Of a stretch of DNA of 9,858 bases, positions 1-6,607 are shown one piece after another. Source of the stretch: Campylobacteraceae bacterium. Its GTDB lineage: Bacteria; Campylobacterota; Campylobacteria; Campylobacterales; Sulfurovaceae. Within the stretch, counting starts at the first letter, position 1. The number at the start of each line of letters is the position of its first letter. The notes below the pieces were generated by a model that was not told the DNA's origin, did not search any database, and was given only the letters and a program-made list of their open reading frames with translations. The stretch is taken from contig JALWLW010000117.1 in NCBI GenBank assembly GCA_027081065.1, positions 1-9,858 on the forward strand. Direction: 5' to 3'. A program made the translations under genes and the position numbers.

Positions 1-139
1 TATTCCAATTAAAGCTGCTATGTATATTGCTGGTCTTATTGATACCTTAGAGTATCGGTTACCTTTAGTACAACCTAGTGCAGAGAATATGAAGAAAATC
101 GAAGAAGTTATGAAAAATTACAACATAGTAGGAGCGTAA
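1..139 (+). CDS. dapA: 4-hydroxy-tetrahydrodipicolinate synthase, C-terminal 45 residues (partial)
   Basis: This is the 3' end of dapA, running off the left edge of the window; the first complete codon starts at base 2. The enzyme condenses pyruvate with aspartate semialdehyde in the cytoplasm, the first committed step of the diaminopimelate/lysine pathway that also feeds peptidoglycan. The visible tail reads IPIKAAMYIAGLIDTLEYR, then a proline-rich LPLVQPS and a final helix ENMKKIEEVMKNY. This matches the C-terminal helical domain of DapA as I know it from Campylobacterota. The catalytic Lys and Tyr lie upstream and are not visible. The TAA stop (137-139) directly abuts the ATG of the next gene, so the two are almost certainly co-transcribed and perhaps translationally coupled. 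Confidence 0.88.
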   Translation, partial: IPIKAAMYIAGLIDTLEYRLPLVQPSAENMKKIEEVMKNYNIVGA

Positions 140-919
140 ATGTCAAGTAACAAGGGAAAAACTGTAGTCATTACAGGTGCAACCAAAGGGATTGGTAAAG
201 CGATTGCAGAGAAATTTGCGAGTGAAGGTGTAAATGTTGCTTTTACTTACAACTCAAATGTCGATGTCGCTAATGAAATAGCAGCTGACTTAACATCAAA
301 ATATGGCATTAAAGCCAAAGCTTACCCTCTAAATATTTTAGAACTTGATGAGTTTAAACCTCTCTTTTTAGCCATAGATGAAGATTTTGATAGAATTGAC
401 TTTTTTGTAAGTAATGCCATGATTTATGGTCGCCCTGTTGTTGGTGGTTATGGTAAGTTTATGAAACTGCGTCCTGCTAAAGGGCTTCAAAACATCTATA
501 CTGCAACTGTTGGTGCATTTGTAAGAGGTTCTCAAGAAGCTGCTGTACGTATGCAAAAAGTCGGTGGTGGGGCAATTGTTACGCTTAGCTCTACTGGAAA
601 CCTTATCTACATTGACAACTATGCAGGTCATGGAACAAATAAAGCAGCTGTTGAGGCAATGAGCCGTTATGCTGCTGTTGAACTTGGAGAAATGGGCATT
701 AGAGTAAATGCTGTATCTGGTGGACCAATTGACACCGATGCACTTAAAGCCTTTACCAACTATGAAGAAGTAAAAGCCGAAACCATTAAACGCTCAGCCG
801 TTAACCGAATGGGAAGTCCTGATGATTTAGCTGGTGCTGTTTACTTCTTATGTACAGATGAAGCTTCTTGGGTTACAGGTCAGACATTGGTAGTTGACGG
901 TGGGACAACTTTTAGATAA
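140..919 (+). CDS. FabL-type short-chain dehydrogenase, probable NADPH-dependent enoyl-ACP reductase
   Basis: This 259-residue Rossmann-fold protein has the nucleotide-binding motif TGATKGIG (12-19), SNA in place of NNAG (91-93), the SS strand end (150-151) and RVNAVSGG (188-195). The classical YxxxK is absent, since His164 stands four residues before Lys168. Instead Tyr161 and Lys168 form a Y-x6-K pair, the arrangement of enoyl-ACP reductases. The segment VNAVSGGPIDTDALKAF closely resembles Bacillus subtilis FabL as I remember it. The likely role is reduction of trans-2-enoyl-ACP in the last step of fatty-acid elongation, in the cytoplasm. Campylobacterota usually also carry FabI, so this may be a second reductase or a relative with another substrate. 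GGAG (131-134) lies inside the dapA end, five bases before the ATG. In Helicobacter pylori I recall a homologue annotated as a hydroxysteroid dehydrogenase at the same place. Confidence 0.85.
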   Translation: MSSNKGKTVVITGATKGIGKAIAEKFASEGVNVAFTYNSNVDVANEIAADLTSKYGIKAKAYPLNILELDEFKPLFLAIDEDFDRIDFFVSNAMIYGRPVVGGYGKFMKLRPAKGLQNIYTATVGAFVRGSQEAAVRMQKVGGGAIVTLSSTGNLIYIDNYAGHGTNKAAVEAMSRYAAVELGEMGIRVNAVSGGPIDTDALKAFTNYEEVKAETIKRSAVNRMGSPDDLAGAVYFLCTDEASWVTGQTLVVDGGTTFR

Positions 920-938
920 TATTCAATTAATTTCGTAA

Positions 939-959
939 GGTGTTTTCCCCGAAAACACC
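939..959. repeat. Palindromic repeat, copy 1 (9-bp perfect stem)
   Basis: GGTGTTTTC (939-947) and GAAAACACC (951-959) form a perfect 9-bp inverted repeat around a CCC loop, 19 bases after the FabL-like stop. No T-run follows, so it is not a standard intrinsic terminator. Related palindromes occur at 1007-1027 and 8166-8187. It may stabilise or end the upstream transcript, or be a dispersed repeat. Confidence 0.8.
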
Positions 960-1006
960 CTGCTGTATACCTCCCAATTATATAACAATTTAAATTTTAT
1001 TTTGAC

Positions 1007-1027
1007 GGTGTTGTCGGGGACAACACC
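1007..1027. repeat. Palindromic repeat, copy 2 (9-bp perfect stem with compensatory change)
   Basis: GGTGTTGTC (1007-1015) and GACAACACC (1019-1027) pair perfectly around a GGG loop. Compared with copy 1, one T-A pair has become G-C on both arms, so the pairing is kept. The element ends only 19 bases before the pgsA ATG and just upstream of its ribosome binding site. In an mRNA covering the gap it would sit in the pgsA leader. It also matches the reverse complement of copy 1 at 19 of 21 positions. Confidence 0.8.
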
Positions 1028-1046
1028 CTACAGAGGAAACCTCTTT

Positions 1047-1604
1047 ATGCAAAACAACAAAATCGTAAACATCCCCAATATCTTAGCCTTTATTCGCCTA
1101 CTTTTAGCCCCTCTTATGTTCATGCTCTTAGTTAATCAAGATGCATCTATTTTTGAAGGCATACACCCCTCATGGCTTAACTATGCTGCTGCATTTATAT
1201 TTGTAGTCGCTTCGGCAACAGACTTCTTTGACGGTTATATTGCCAGAACTTTTAACCAAATCACCACCATGGGAAAAATACTTGACCCTTTAGCAGATAA
1301 AATGCTCACTTTAGCTGGTTTTTTAGGACTAATGATGCTTGGTACTGCCTCACCTTGGGCTGTATTTTTAATCATCACTAGAGAACTTTTTATTACAGGC
1401 TTACGCGTTTCAGCTGTAGCTGAAGGTATAGATATTGCAGCTTCTTGGATGGGGAAAGTTAAAACAGTTGTGCAAATGATTGCTATTGGTTTTTTACTTA
1501 TGGGTTGGTATGGAGGAGAAGTTCTATTATGGATAGCAGTTGCTCTTACATTGTACTCAGGTTATGAGTATGTAAGAGACTTTTTTAAACAAGTAAAAAT
1601 GTAG
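1047..1604 (+). CDS. pgsA: CDP-diacylglycerol--glycerol-3-phosphate 3-phosphatidyltransferase
   Basis: PgsA transfers a phosphatidyl group from CDP-diacylglycerol to glycerol-3-phosphate in the inner membrane, the committed step to phosphatidylglycerol and cardiolipin. The 185-residue protein carries the complete CDP-alcohol phosphotransferase motif: Asp59, Asp62-Gly63, Ala66-Arg67, Gly76, Asp80 and Asp84 with the canonical spacing. About six hydrophobic segments are visible (roughly 10-30, 44-60, 86-98, 102-118, 143-154, 158-175). The N-terminus NKIVNIPNILAFIRLLLAP is typical of the family, and the length is normal. I chose the ATG at 1047 because AGGA (1034-1037) precedes it by nine bases. 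The in-frame TTG at 1002 has no ribosome binding site and would translate palindrome copy 2. The gene follows the FabL-like gene after 127 bases and ends one base before the convergent gene at 1606. Confidence 0.93.
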   Translation: MQNNKIVNIPNILAFIRLLLAPLMFMLLVNQDASIFEGIHPSWLNYAAAFIFVVASATDFFDGYIARTFNQITTMGKILDPLADKMLTLAGFLGLMMLGTASPWAVFLIITRELFITGLRVSAVAEGIDIAASWMGKVKTVVQMIAIGFLLMGWYGGEVLLWIAVALTLYSGYEYVRDFFKQVKM

Positions 1605-1605
1605 C

Positions 1606-2589
1606 TTAATCGTAAATACGAGCTAAATACTCAGCATAAATATCTTTGGCTACATTTAAAGCTTGTACTGATTGAAAGTTTAACTTTTGCTCTTCTGTAA
1701 TAGAAGTAGAGAGTAAATTTTCTGATGCTCTCATAATTTTTTCAGTCTCTCTCATTACCTTTTTAGAACTTGGATGATACTCTTTATCTTCCTCATATGC
1801 ACCCTCAACATGAATAATTCTTTTTAATACCGATGATTGTTCATTTAAGATTGTCTCCAAATTTTCAACTTCTTTGGTTGCTTCTCTCAAGTGAGCATCT
1901 ACTTTTTTCATCTCTCTTTGACACTCATCTTGACTCATGCAATACTCATGTGATTTTTGAAAGTTCTCTTTTGCAATACGTAAATTTTTATTTCCTTTTA
2001 AACTAATACGAACTGCATATACTAACCAAGCCATAATTAGTGCTGAAAAGCCTAAAATTAATGCACCAAGACTTACCTCTCCTCCAATCCATTCTAAAAT
2101 AGGATTAATATGAGAAGTAACTGTTTCCAAATTCACAGAGCTTGGGTCAATTTCTAATTTTGTCATCGCAAGGTAAAGCCAAGCTCCAACAGTAAGAAAT
2201 GCTGTAAATATAGCTAATAGTAATCCTGTAAATCTACCTGAGCTTAAATTGTCTACAGAAAATGTTTCGTTTGTATTCGAATCAATTGCTAACTCAAAAT
2301 CATCATCATCTTCAAAAGAGGTATATTCAAAGCCTACCTTTTCCAATAAATTTTCACAATTTTTAAAAGTTACATTAGTAAAATTACGTTTTGCATTATC
2401 AAATGCTTCAGCTGCCTCTGAAATATCAACTTTACATTTTGCTACCTCTGAATCAACTTTTGAAATGATATCTTGTGATGCCTCAATTAATGCTTCAGCT
2501 TCAGCCAATTTATTTTTTTTATTTACCGTAACACTTTCTACCGTAGGTATTACCTCTTTAACTACTACTTCACTATGATGCTCATCCAT
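1606..2589 (-). CDS. Unrecognised two-pass membrane protein with flanking coiled coils
   Basis: I do not recognise this 327-residue protein. Residues 1-25 are polar. Residues 26-80 are rich in Ala, Glu and Lys and look like a helical coiled coil. An acidic patch with four consecutive Asp residues (94-97) follows. Hydrophobic segments at about 119-141 and 172-194 would span the membrane, joined by a loop of about 30 residues. A second long helical, probably coiled-coil, stretch covers about 200-255, and a charged helical tail ends in YLARIYD. There is no signal peptide, so both coiled-coil ends probably face the cytoplasm with a short periplasmic loop. A GGGG ribosome binding site lies a few bases before the ATG, and an extended -10 lies at 2626-2634. 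It converges on pgsA and diverges from rseP. A membrane-anchored scaffold is possible, but nothing in the sequence proves a function. Coding is well supported by length, start signal and composition. Confidence 0.8.
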   Translation of the reverse strand: MDEHHSEVVVKEVIPTVESVTVNKKNKLAEAEALIEASQDIISKVDSEVAKCKVDISEAAEAFDNAKRNFTNVTFKNCENLLEKVGFEYTSFEDDDDFELAIDSNTNETFSVDNLSSGRFTGLLLAIFTAFLTVGAWLYLAMTKLEIDPSSVNLETVTSHINPILEWIGGEVSLGALILGFSALIMAWLVYAVRISLKGNKNLRIAKENFQKSHEYCMSQDECQREMKKVDAHLREATKEVENLETILNEQSSVLKRIIHVEGAYEEDKEYHPSSKKVMRETEKIMRASENLLSTSITEEQKLNFQSVQALNVAKDIYAEYLARIYD

Positions 2590-2625
2590 TTTTGCCCCTT
2601 TTTTATTTTTTAAAAATTTTAAACC

Positions 2626-2634
2626 ATTCTAACA
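2626..2634 (-). promoter_or_regulatory. Candidate extended -10 promoter for the 327-residue membrane protein
   Basis: Read on the minus strand, this is TGTTAGAAT, matching the extended -10 form TGnTAnAAT. It would start transcription near 2619, leaving a leader of about 30 bases that contains the GGGG ribosome binding site. No clear -35 box is visible, which is normal for sigma-70 promoters of this phylum, where AT-rich upstream DNA replaces it. Confidence 0.5.
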
Positions 2635-2686
2635 TAATTACATTATTGTTCATCTAAATTTTAAACGCTACTTTTTAACATAAGCT

Positions 2687-2695
2687 TGGTATAAT
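2687..2695 (+). promoter_or_regulatory. Candidate extended -10 promoter for the rseP-yggS-kinase unit
   Basis: TGGTATAAT is a perfect extended -10. Transcription would begin near 2702, giving a leader of about 29 bases before the rseP ATG at 2731, with GGAG at 2723-2726. Upstream DNA is AT-rich with T-runs and lacks a clear -35. It is the only strong promoter-like sequence I see before the three co-directional genes, whose spacings (3 and 29 bases) suggest one operon. Confidence 0.65.
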
Positions 2696-2730
2696 TCAAT
2701 TTAATAATTTCTTAATACTATCGGAGTTTT

Positions 2731-3786
2731 ATGGGTACACTCATCGCCTTATTGGTCTTTTCTTTTTTAATATTTTTTCATGAATTAGGCCATTTTTTAG
2801 CTGCACGTTTCTTTGGTGTGCATGTTGAAGTTTTTAGTATTGGTTTTGGTAAACGTATACTTACAAAAAAGTTTGGAGCTACAGAGTGGAGTTTTTCTAT
2901 GATTCCTCTTGGTGGATATGTACGAATGAAAGGTCAAGATGATACGAATCCAACATTAAAATCTTATGACAATGACTCCTATAATGCTAAAACACCTTTT
3001 CAAAAAATAATTATCTCTTTAGCTGGTCCGTTTGCCAATTTTTTACTGGCTTTTTTCCTCTATTTGATTGTTGCAAATATTGGTGTACCTACCCCTCTTG
3101 CGAACATAGGAAAACTCATTAAAGATTCTCCTGCTGTTCATGCTGGAATAGAACTAGAAGATAGCATTACTAATATTGATGGGAAGAGCATTAAATATTG
3201 GCATGAAATTGGTGAGAACATTGGTCAAAATGAGACAAGTCACCAAATTACTATTTTACGTGATAACAATTACATAGATTTAACAATTACCCCTAAACTC
3301 ATAGAGACTAAGAATATTTTTGGAGAAGATGAAAAGCGTTATCTACTTGGTATTAGTCCTAATCCAAATGCTATAGAACAACGTTCTTATAACTTAGAAA
3401 ATAGCTTGACTTTTGCTTATGAACAAACACAACATGCCTCTTTATATATTTTAAAAAGTTTACAAAAGTTAATTTCAGGTCTTATTCCCATGGAAAACTT
3501 AGGAGGTGTTGTCGGTATTGTTGATAGTACTTCTAAAGTTACTCAAATGGGTTTAGTTGCTGTGCTAATGTTTGCAGCACTTATTTCTGTCAACTTAGGA
3601 GTCATTAACCTTTTACCCATACCAGCACTTGATGGTGGTCATATTATGTTTCATTTATATGAACTCATAACAAAGAAACCAGCTAATGAAAATATTATGT
3701 TCAAATTAACACTCTTAGGTTGGGGAATTCTACTAAGTTTAATGCTTTTAGGTTTATATAATGACATAAATAGATTATTAGGATAA
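2731..3786 (+). CDS. rseP: Site-2 family intramembrane zinc metalloprotease (M50, RseP-like)
   Basis: RseP-family proteases cut membrane-spanning segments of anti-sigma factors and leftover signal peptides inside the inner membrane. This 351-residue protein has the zinc-binding HELGH (17-21) in its first membrane segment, the GPFAN region (99-103) starting the second, one PDZ domain at about 124-190, and NLLPIPALDGGH (293-304) with Asp301 as third zinc ligand. A last hydrophobic segment spans about 326-343. Escherichia coli RseP is near 450 residues with two PDZ domains; the shorter single-PDZ form is common in Gram-positives and Campylobacterota. The start is supported by GGAG four bases upstream. 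No anti-sigma factor gene is nearby, so the substrate is unknown. It is followed after three bases by the yggS-type gene. From memory, pgsA and an M50 protease are adjacent in Campylobacter; here another gene separates them. Confidence 0.93.
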   Translation: MGTLIALLVFSFLIFFHELGHFLAARFFGVHVEVFSIGFGKRILTKKFGATEWSFSMIPLGGYVRMKGQDDTNPTLKSYDNDSYNAKTPFQKIIISLAGPFANFLLAFFLYLIVANIGVPTPLANIGKLIKDSPAVHAGIELEDSITNIDGKSIKYWHEIGENIGQNETSHQITILRDNNYIDLTITPKLIETKNIFGEDEKRYLLGISPNPNAIEQRSYNLENSLTFAYEQTQHASLYILKSLQKLISGLIPMENLGGVVGIVDSTSKVTQMGLVAVLMFAALISVNLGVINLLPIPALDGGHIMFHLYELITKKPANENIMFKLTLLGWGILLSLMLLGLYNDINRLLG

Positions 3787-3789
3787 AAA

Positions 3790-4473
3790 ATGAAAGATAT
3801 AAAAGAAAACTTAAGAAAAAATTTAGATAAAATTATTTGGAATATTGAACAAGCCAGAATTACCATTTCAGAACATCATATCGTTCAACTTGTAGCTGTA
3901 GGAAAATATTCTGATGAGCAAAGTATTAAAACACTTTATGAATTAGGACAACGTGCCTTTGGTGAAAACCAAGTGCAACAACTCCAAACACGTATGCAAA
4001 ATTTAGAAGAGCTACCTCTACAATGGCACATGATGGGACATTTACAATCTAATAAGATTAATAAACTCATTGAGTTTAAACCAACGCTTTTTCAGTCATT
4101 AGACTCACTTGAATTGGCAAAAAGACTTAATGGTAAGCTTTTAGAAAAAAATAAAAAAATGAACTGCTTACTACAGATTAATTCAGCCAATGAAGAGAGT
4201 AAATCAGGCGTAAGTAGTGAAGAGGCTTTTGATATTTATGAGGAAATTAAAGAAACTTGTCCACAACTAACACTAAAAGGTGTCATGAGCATAGGGGCTC
4301 ATGTTGAAGATGAAAAAATAATTCAAAAAAGTTTTGAGACAACACATAAAATCTATGAACTACTTCAAAAAGATGGTGCGACTATTTGTTCCATGGGTAT
4401 GAGTAATGACTATGAACTTGCAATTAAGTGTGGTTCTAACTTGGTACGGATTGGTTCTAAAATATTTAAATAA
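3790..4473 (+). CDS. yggS: PLP homeostasis protein, YggS/PLPBP (YBL036C) family
   Basis: This family binds pyridoxal 5'-phosphate without known enzymatic activity and keeps vitamin B6 and amino/keto acid pools balanced in the cytoplasm. The 227-residue protein has VAVGKY with the expected PLP-binding Lys39, FGENQVQ (57-63), WHMMGHLQSNK (79-89), INSANEESKSG (130-140), GVMSIGAH (164-171) and the phosphate-binding end SMGMSNDYELAIKCGSN (201-217) followed by VRIGSKIF (219-226). Length and motif order are normal for a single alanine-racemase-like barrel. GHLQSNK in place of the usual GPLQSNK is, as I recall, typical of Campylobacterota. The ATG lies three bases after the rseP stop, with AGGA in the last rseP codons, so translation is probably coupled. 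Nothing appears truncated or missing. Confidence 0.93.
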   Translation: MKDIKENLRKNLDKIIWNIEQARITISEHHIVQLVAVGKYSDEQSIKTLYELGQRAFGENQVQQLQTRMQNLEELPLQWHMMGHLQSNKINKLIEFKPTLFQSLDSLELAKRLNGKLLEKNKKMNCLLQINSANEESKSGVSSEEAFDIYEEIKETCPQLTLKGVMSIGAHVEDEKIIQKSFETTHKIYELLQKDGATICSMGMSNDYELAIKCGSNLVRIGSKIFK

Positions 4474-4502
4474 ACATTTACAAAAAACAAAGGTTAAAAA
4501 CA

Positions 4503-6596
4503 ATGAGACAGCTGGTACATTACTATTATCATCAGGAACGATTAGTAACGTGGATTAAAGAGAATAAAATTGTCTCTAATGATAAATTACTTGTAGAAGT
4601 AAACTTTCCCGACTCTAATCGTCAAAAATTAAAAAAACTTCTTAATACTTTAAAAAAACTATTACCTGAAGCCACAATTGTTGGAATGCAGAGCTTTACT
4701 TCTTTTGTAAACCATCGAGTAACAGATATTAACCCTCAACCTGTTATCTCTATCATGGAATTTGAAAGTTCTGAAATATCAATAGAGGTCATTGACCTCG
4801 CAAAAAATATAGAAGAGACTCCTAAACTTGATTTTTTAAAAATTGAAAAACATCTTCAAGCAAACACCAAAGCTGTAGAAATTTTATCCTCATACAATGA
4901 TACAGGAACAGCCGTTGTTATAAATGAGCTTGGTACAAAATTTTCCCATCTTAAAGTTTTCGGTGGAGGGGCAACCCCTAAAACACCTAATAGTAAGAAT
5001 ACATTTATTTTTTATGATAATATTATCTATGATAAAGCTTTGATTCTTATTTTTATGCATGGAGAAAATCTAAACATAGAACTCTTTCAAGCCTTTGACT
5101 GGAAACCTATTTCAAAAAAGAAAGTGATTACAAAAGTAGAGGGTAATTCTATTTTGACACTCGATAATAATTTAGCTTTAGATATTTATAAAAAGTATTT
5201 TCCAAATATTGAAGATGACCCTACCGTTGCTCTACAGATACCTCTTTATGTCAGTAAACATAAAGTCTCATCAACAGCACATATTTTAGACATTGATTTT
5301 GAAAAACAAAGCTTAAAAATGGCACAAAGACTCGAAGAAGGTGATGTAGTTCAACTCTCTATTGGTAACTATGATTCCATGATGAATCGTATTGCAGAAA
5401 TCAATGAGTTTTTACAAAACACCCCTGCACAAGCTTTATGGATATCAGCATGTATCTCTTATGAGTATGGATTTAGAGTCCCAATTATTCATTATCTCTC
5501 TAACATTAAAGATACCAATCAGGTTTTTGGATACTGTACTTCACAGGAGTACTACAATACTTTAAATGAACCATACACCTACCATAATCAATCATTTTTA
5601 ATGGCAAGTATCACTGAATCAAATTCTGAATATATTGCTCTTTCAAAATCAAAAAGTACCACTATTGGACCTTTTGAACTCGCCAATAAAAACCTCTACT
5701 CCGTCATGCACAGAACAGCCAAAGAGCTTAATCAGTTAACTGAAAATCTTGAAAATATTGTTGAGCAAAGAACTAAAGAACTTGCCACCCTTAATGAAGG
5801 GCTTCAAGTTAAAATTAAAGATGCTGTACGTAAAGAAAAACGTCAAAATGCCATTATGAACCAACAATCTCGTTTGGCTTCTATGGGTGAGATTCTTGAA
5901 AACATTGCCCACCAATGGCGACAACCTTTAAATACTGTCTCATGGATTATGAATGACACGCTTATTAAAGCACAATTAGGAAACAGTGATGAAGTAGACC
6001 TTGAAGCACTTGCAAAGAAAGTAAACCACTCTATTCAATTTTTATCTGAAACAGTTGAAGACTTTAGACGTTTTGTTGACCACTCTGATATGGCACAAAC
6101 TTTTAATTTACAAAAAGTAATAAAGTCAACCATTCTTCTTATCAAAGAGACACTTATTCGTTCTGAAATTAACATAGAACTCTATTGTGCTGATGATATC
6201 AAATACAAAGGTTATGAAAATGACATCAAACATGTTGTTATGAATATTATTAACAATGCGCGTGATGCCTTTGAAGAGAATAAAATTAAAAATGGACTGA
6301 TTGTTATTCGGGTTTACCATGAAAGAGATGAGTTACTTATTACCATACAAGACAATGCAGGAGGAATTCCAAAACCTATTTTAAAAAATATTTTTGAACC
6401 TTATTTTACTACTAAACATAAAACCAAAGGAACAGGACTTGGGCTTTATATGTCAAAAAGTATGATTGAACGCGTAAAAGGAAGTATTGAAGTACCAAGT
6501 ATTATCAATGGAAAAACAACATTCCTTATTACCCTACCAGATGAAGGAGCAGCCCCCTCTTTACCTCCAGAAAAGAATCAGTTAGCTGAAGAATAA
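4503..6596 (+). CDS. Soluble FIST-domain sensor histidine kinase, orphan
   Basis: This 697-residue protein lacks a signal peptide and membrane segments, so it should sense a cytoplasmic signal. Residues about 25-225 fit FIST_N (for example KVFGGGA at 151-157 and FDWKPISKKKVIT at 198-210), and about 235-375 fit FIST_C (GDVVQLSIGN, then VFGYCTSQEYY at 341-351). FIST domains have been proposed to bind small ligands such as amino acids. A coiled-coil linker spans about 404-455. The kinase core has the H-box IAHQWRQPLN with phospho-acceptor His470, the N-box NIINNARDAF (581-590), DNAGG (617-621), FEPYFTTK (631-638) and GTGLGL (643-648), so it should be active. The tail after residue 680 is short and acidic/proline-rich. 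The ATG follows yggS by 29 bases, with AAAGG nine bases before it. No response regulator lies nearby, so its partner and target are unknown. Confidence 0.9.
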   Translation: MRQLVHYYYHQERLVTWIKENKIVSNDKLLVEVNFPDSNRQKLKKLLNTLKKLLPEATIVGMQSFTSFVNHRVTDINPQPVISIMEFESSEISIEVIDLAKNIEETPKLDFLKIEKHLQANTKAVEILSSYNDTGTAVVINELGTKFSHLKVFGGGATPKTPNSKNTFIFYDNIIYDKALILIFMHGENLNIELFQAFDWKPISKKKVITKVEGNSILTLDNNLALDIYKKYFPNIEDDPTVALQIPLYVSKHKVSSTAHILDIDFEKQSLKMAQRLEEGDVVQLSIGNYDSMMNRIAEINEFLQNTPAQALWISACISYEYGFRVPIIHYLSNIKDTNQVFGYCTSQEYYNTLNEPYTYHNQSFLMASITESNSEYIALSKSKSTTIGPFELANKNLYSVMHRTAKELNQLTENLENIVEQRTKELATLNEGLQVKIKDAVRKEKRQNAIMNQQSRLASMGEILENIAHQWRQPLNTVSWIMNDTLIKAQLGNSDEVDLEALAKKVNHSIQFLSETVEDFRRFVDHSDMAQTFNLQKVIKSTILLIKETLIRSEINIELYCADDIKYKGYENDIKHVVMNIINNARDAFEENKIKNGLIVIRVYHERDELLITIQDNAGGIPKPILKNIFEPYFTTKHKTKGTGLGLYMSKSMIERVKGSIEVPSIINGKTTFLITLPDEGAAPSLPPEKNQLAEE

Positions 6597-6607
6597 AAAA
6601 TTATTTC

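Noticed and set aside
368..631. Reverse-strand open frame inside the FabL-like gene, and similar frames opposite rseP, the kinase, the 327-residue protein and batD
   Set aside because: Each lies entirely or mostly in a well-supported gene, has implausible composition and no start signals; these are shadow frames.
1002..1046. TTG start with a 15-residue extension of pgsA
   Set aside because: It has no ribosome binding site and translates palindrome copy 2, while the ATG at 1047 has a good site and the family-typical N-terminus.
3505..3515. GGTGTTGTCGG in rseP, identical to one arm and loop start of palindrome copy 2
   Set aside because: No complementary arm follows, and the bases encode the conserved GGVVG stretch of the protease; treated as chance.
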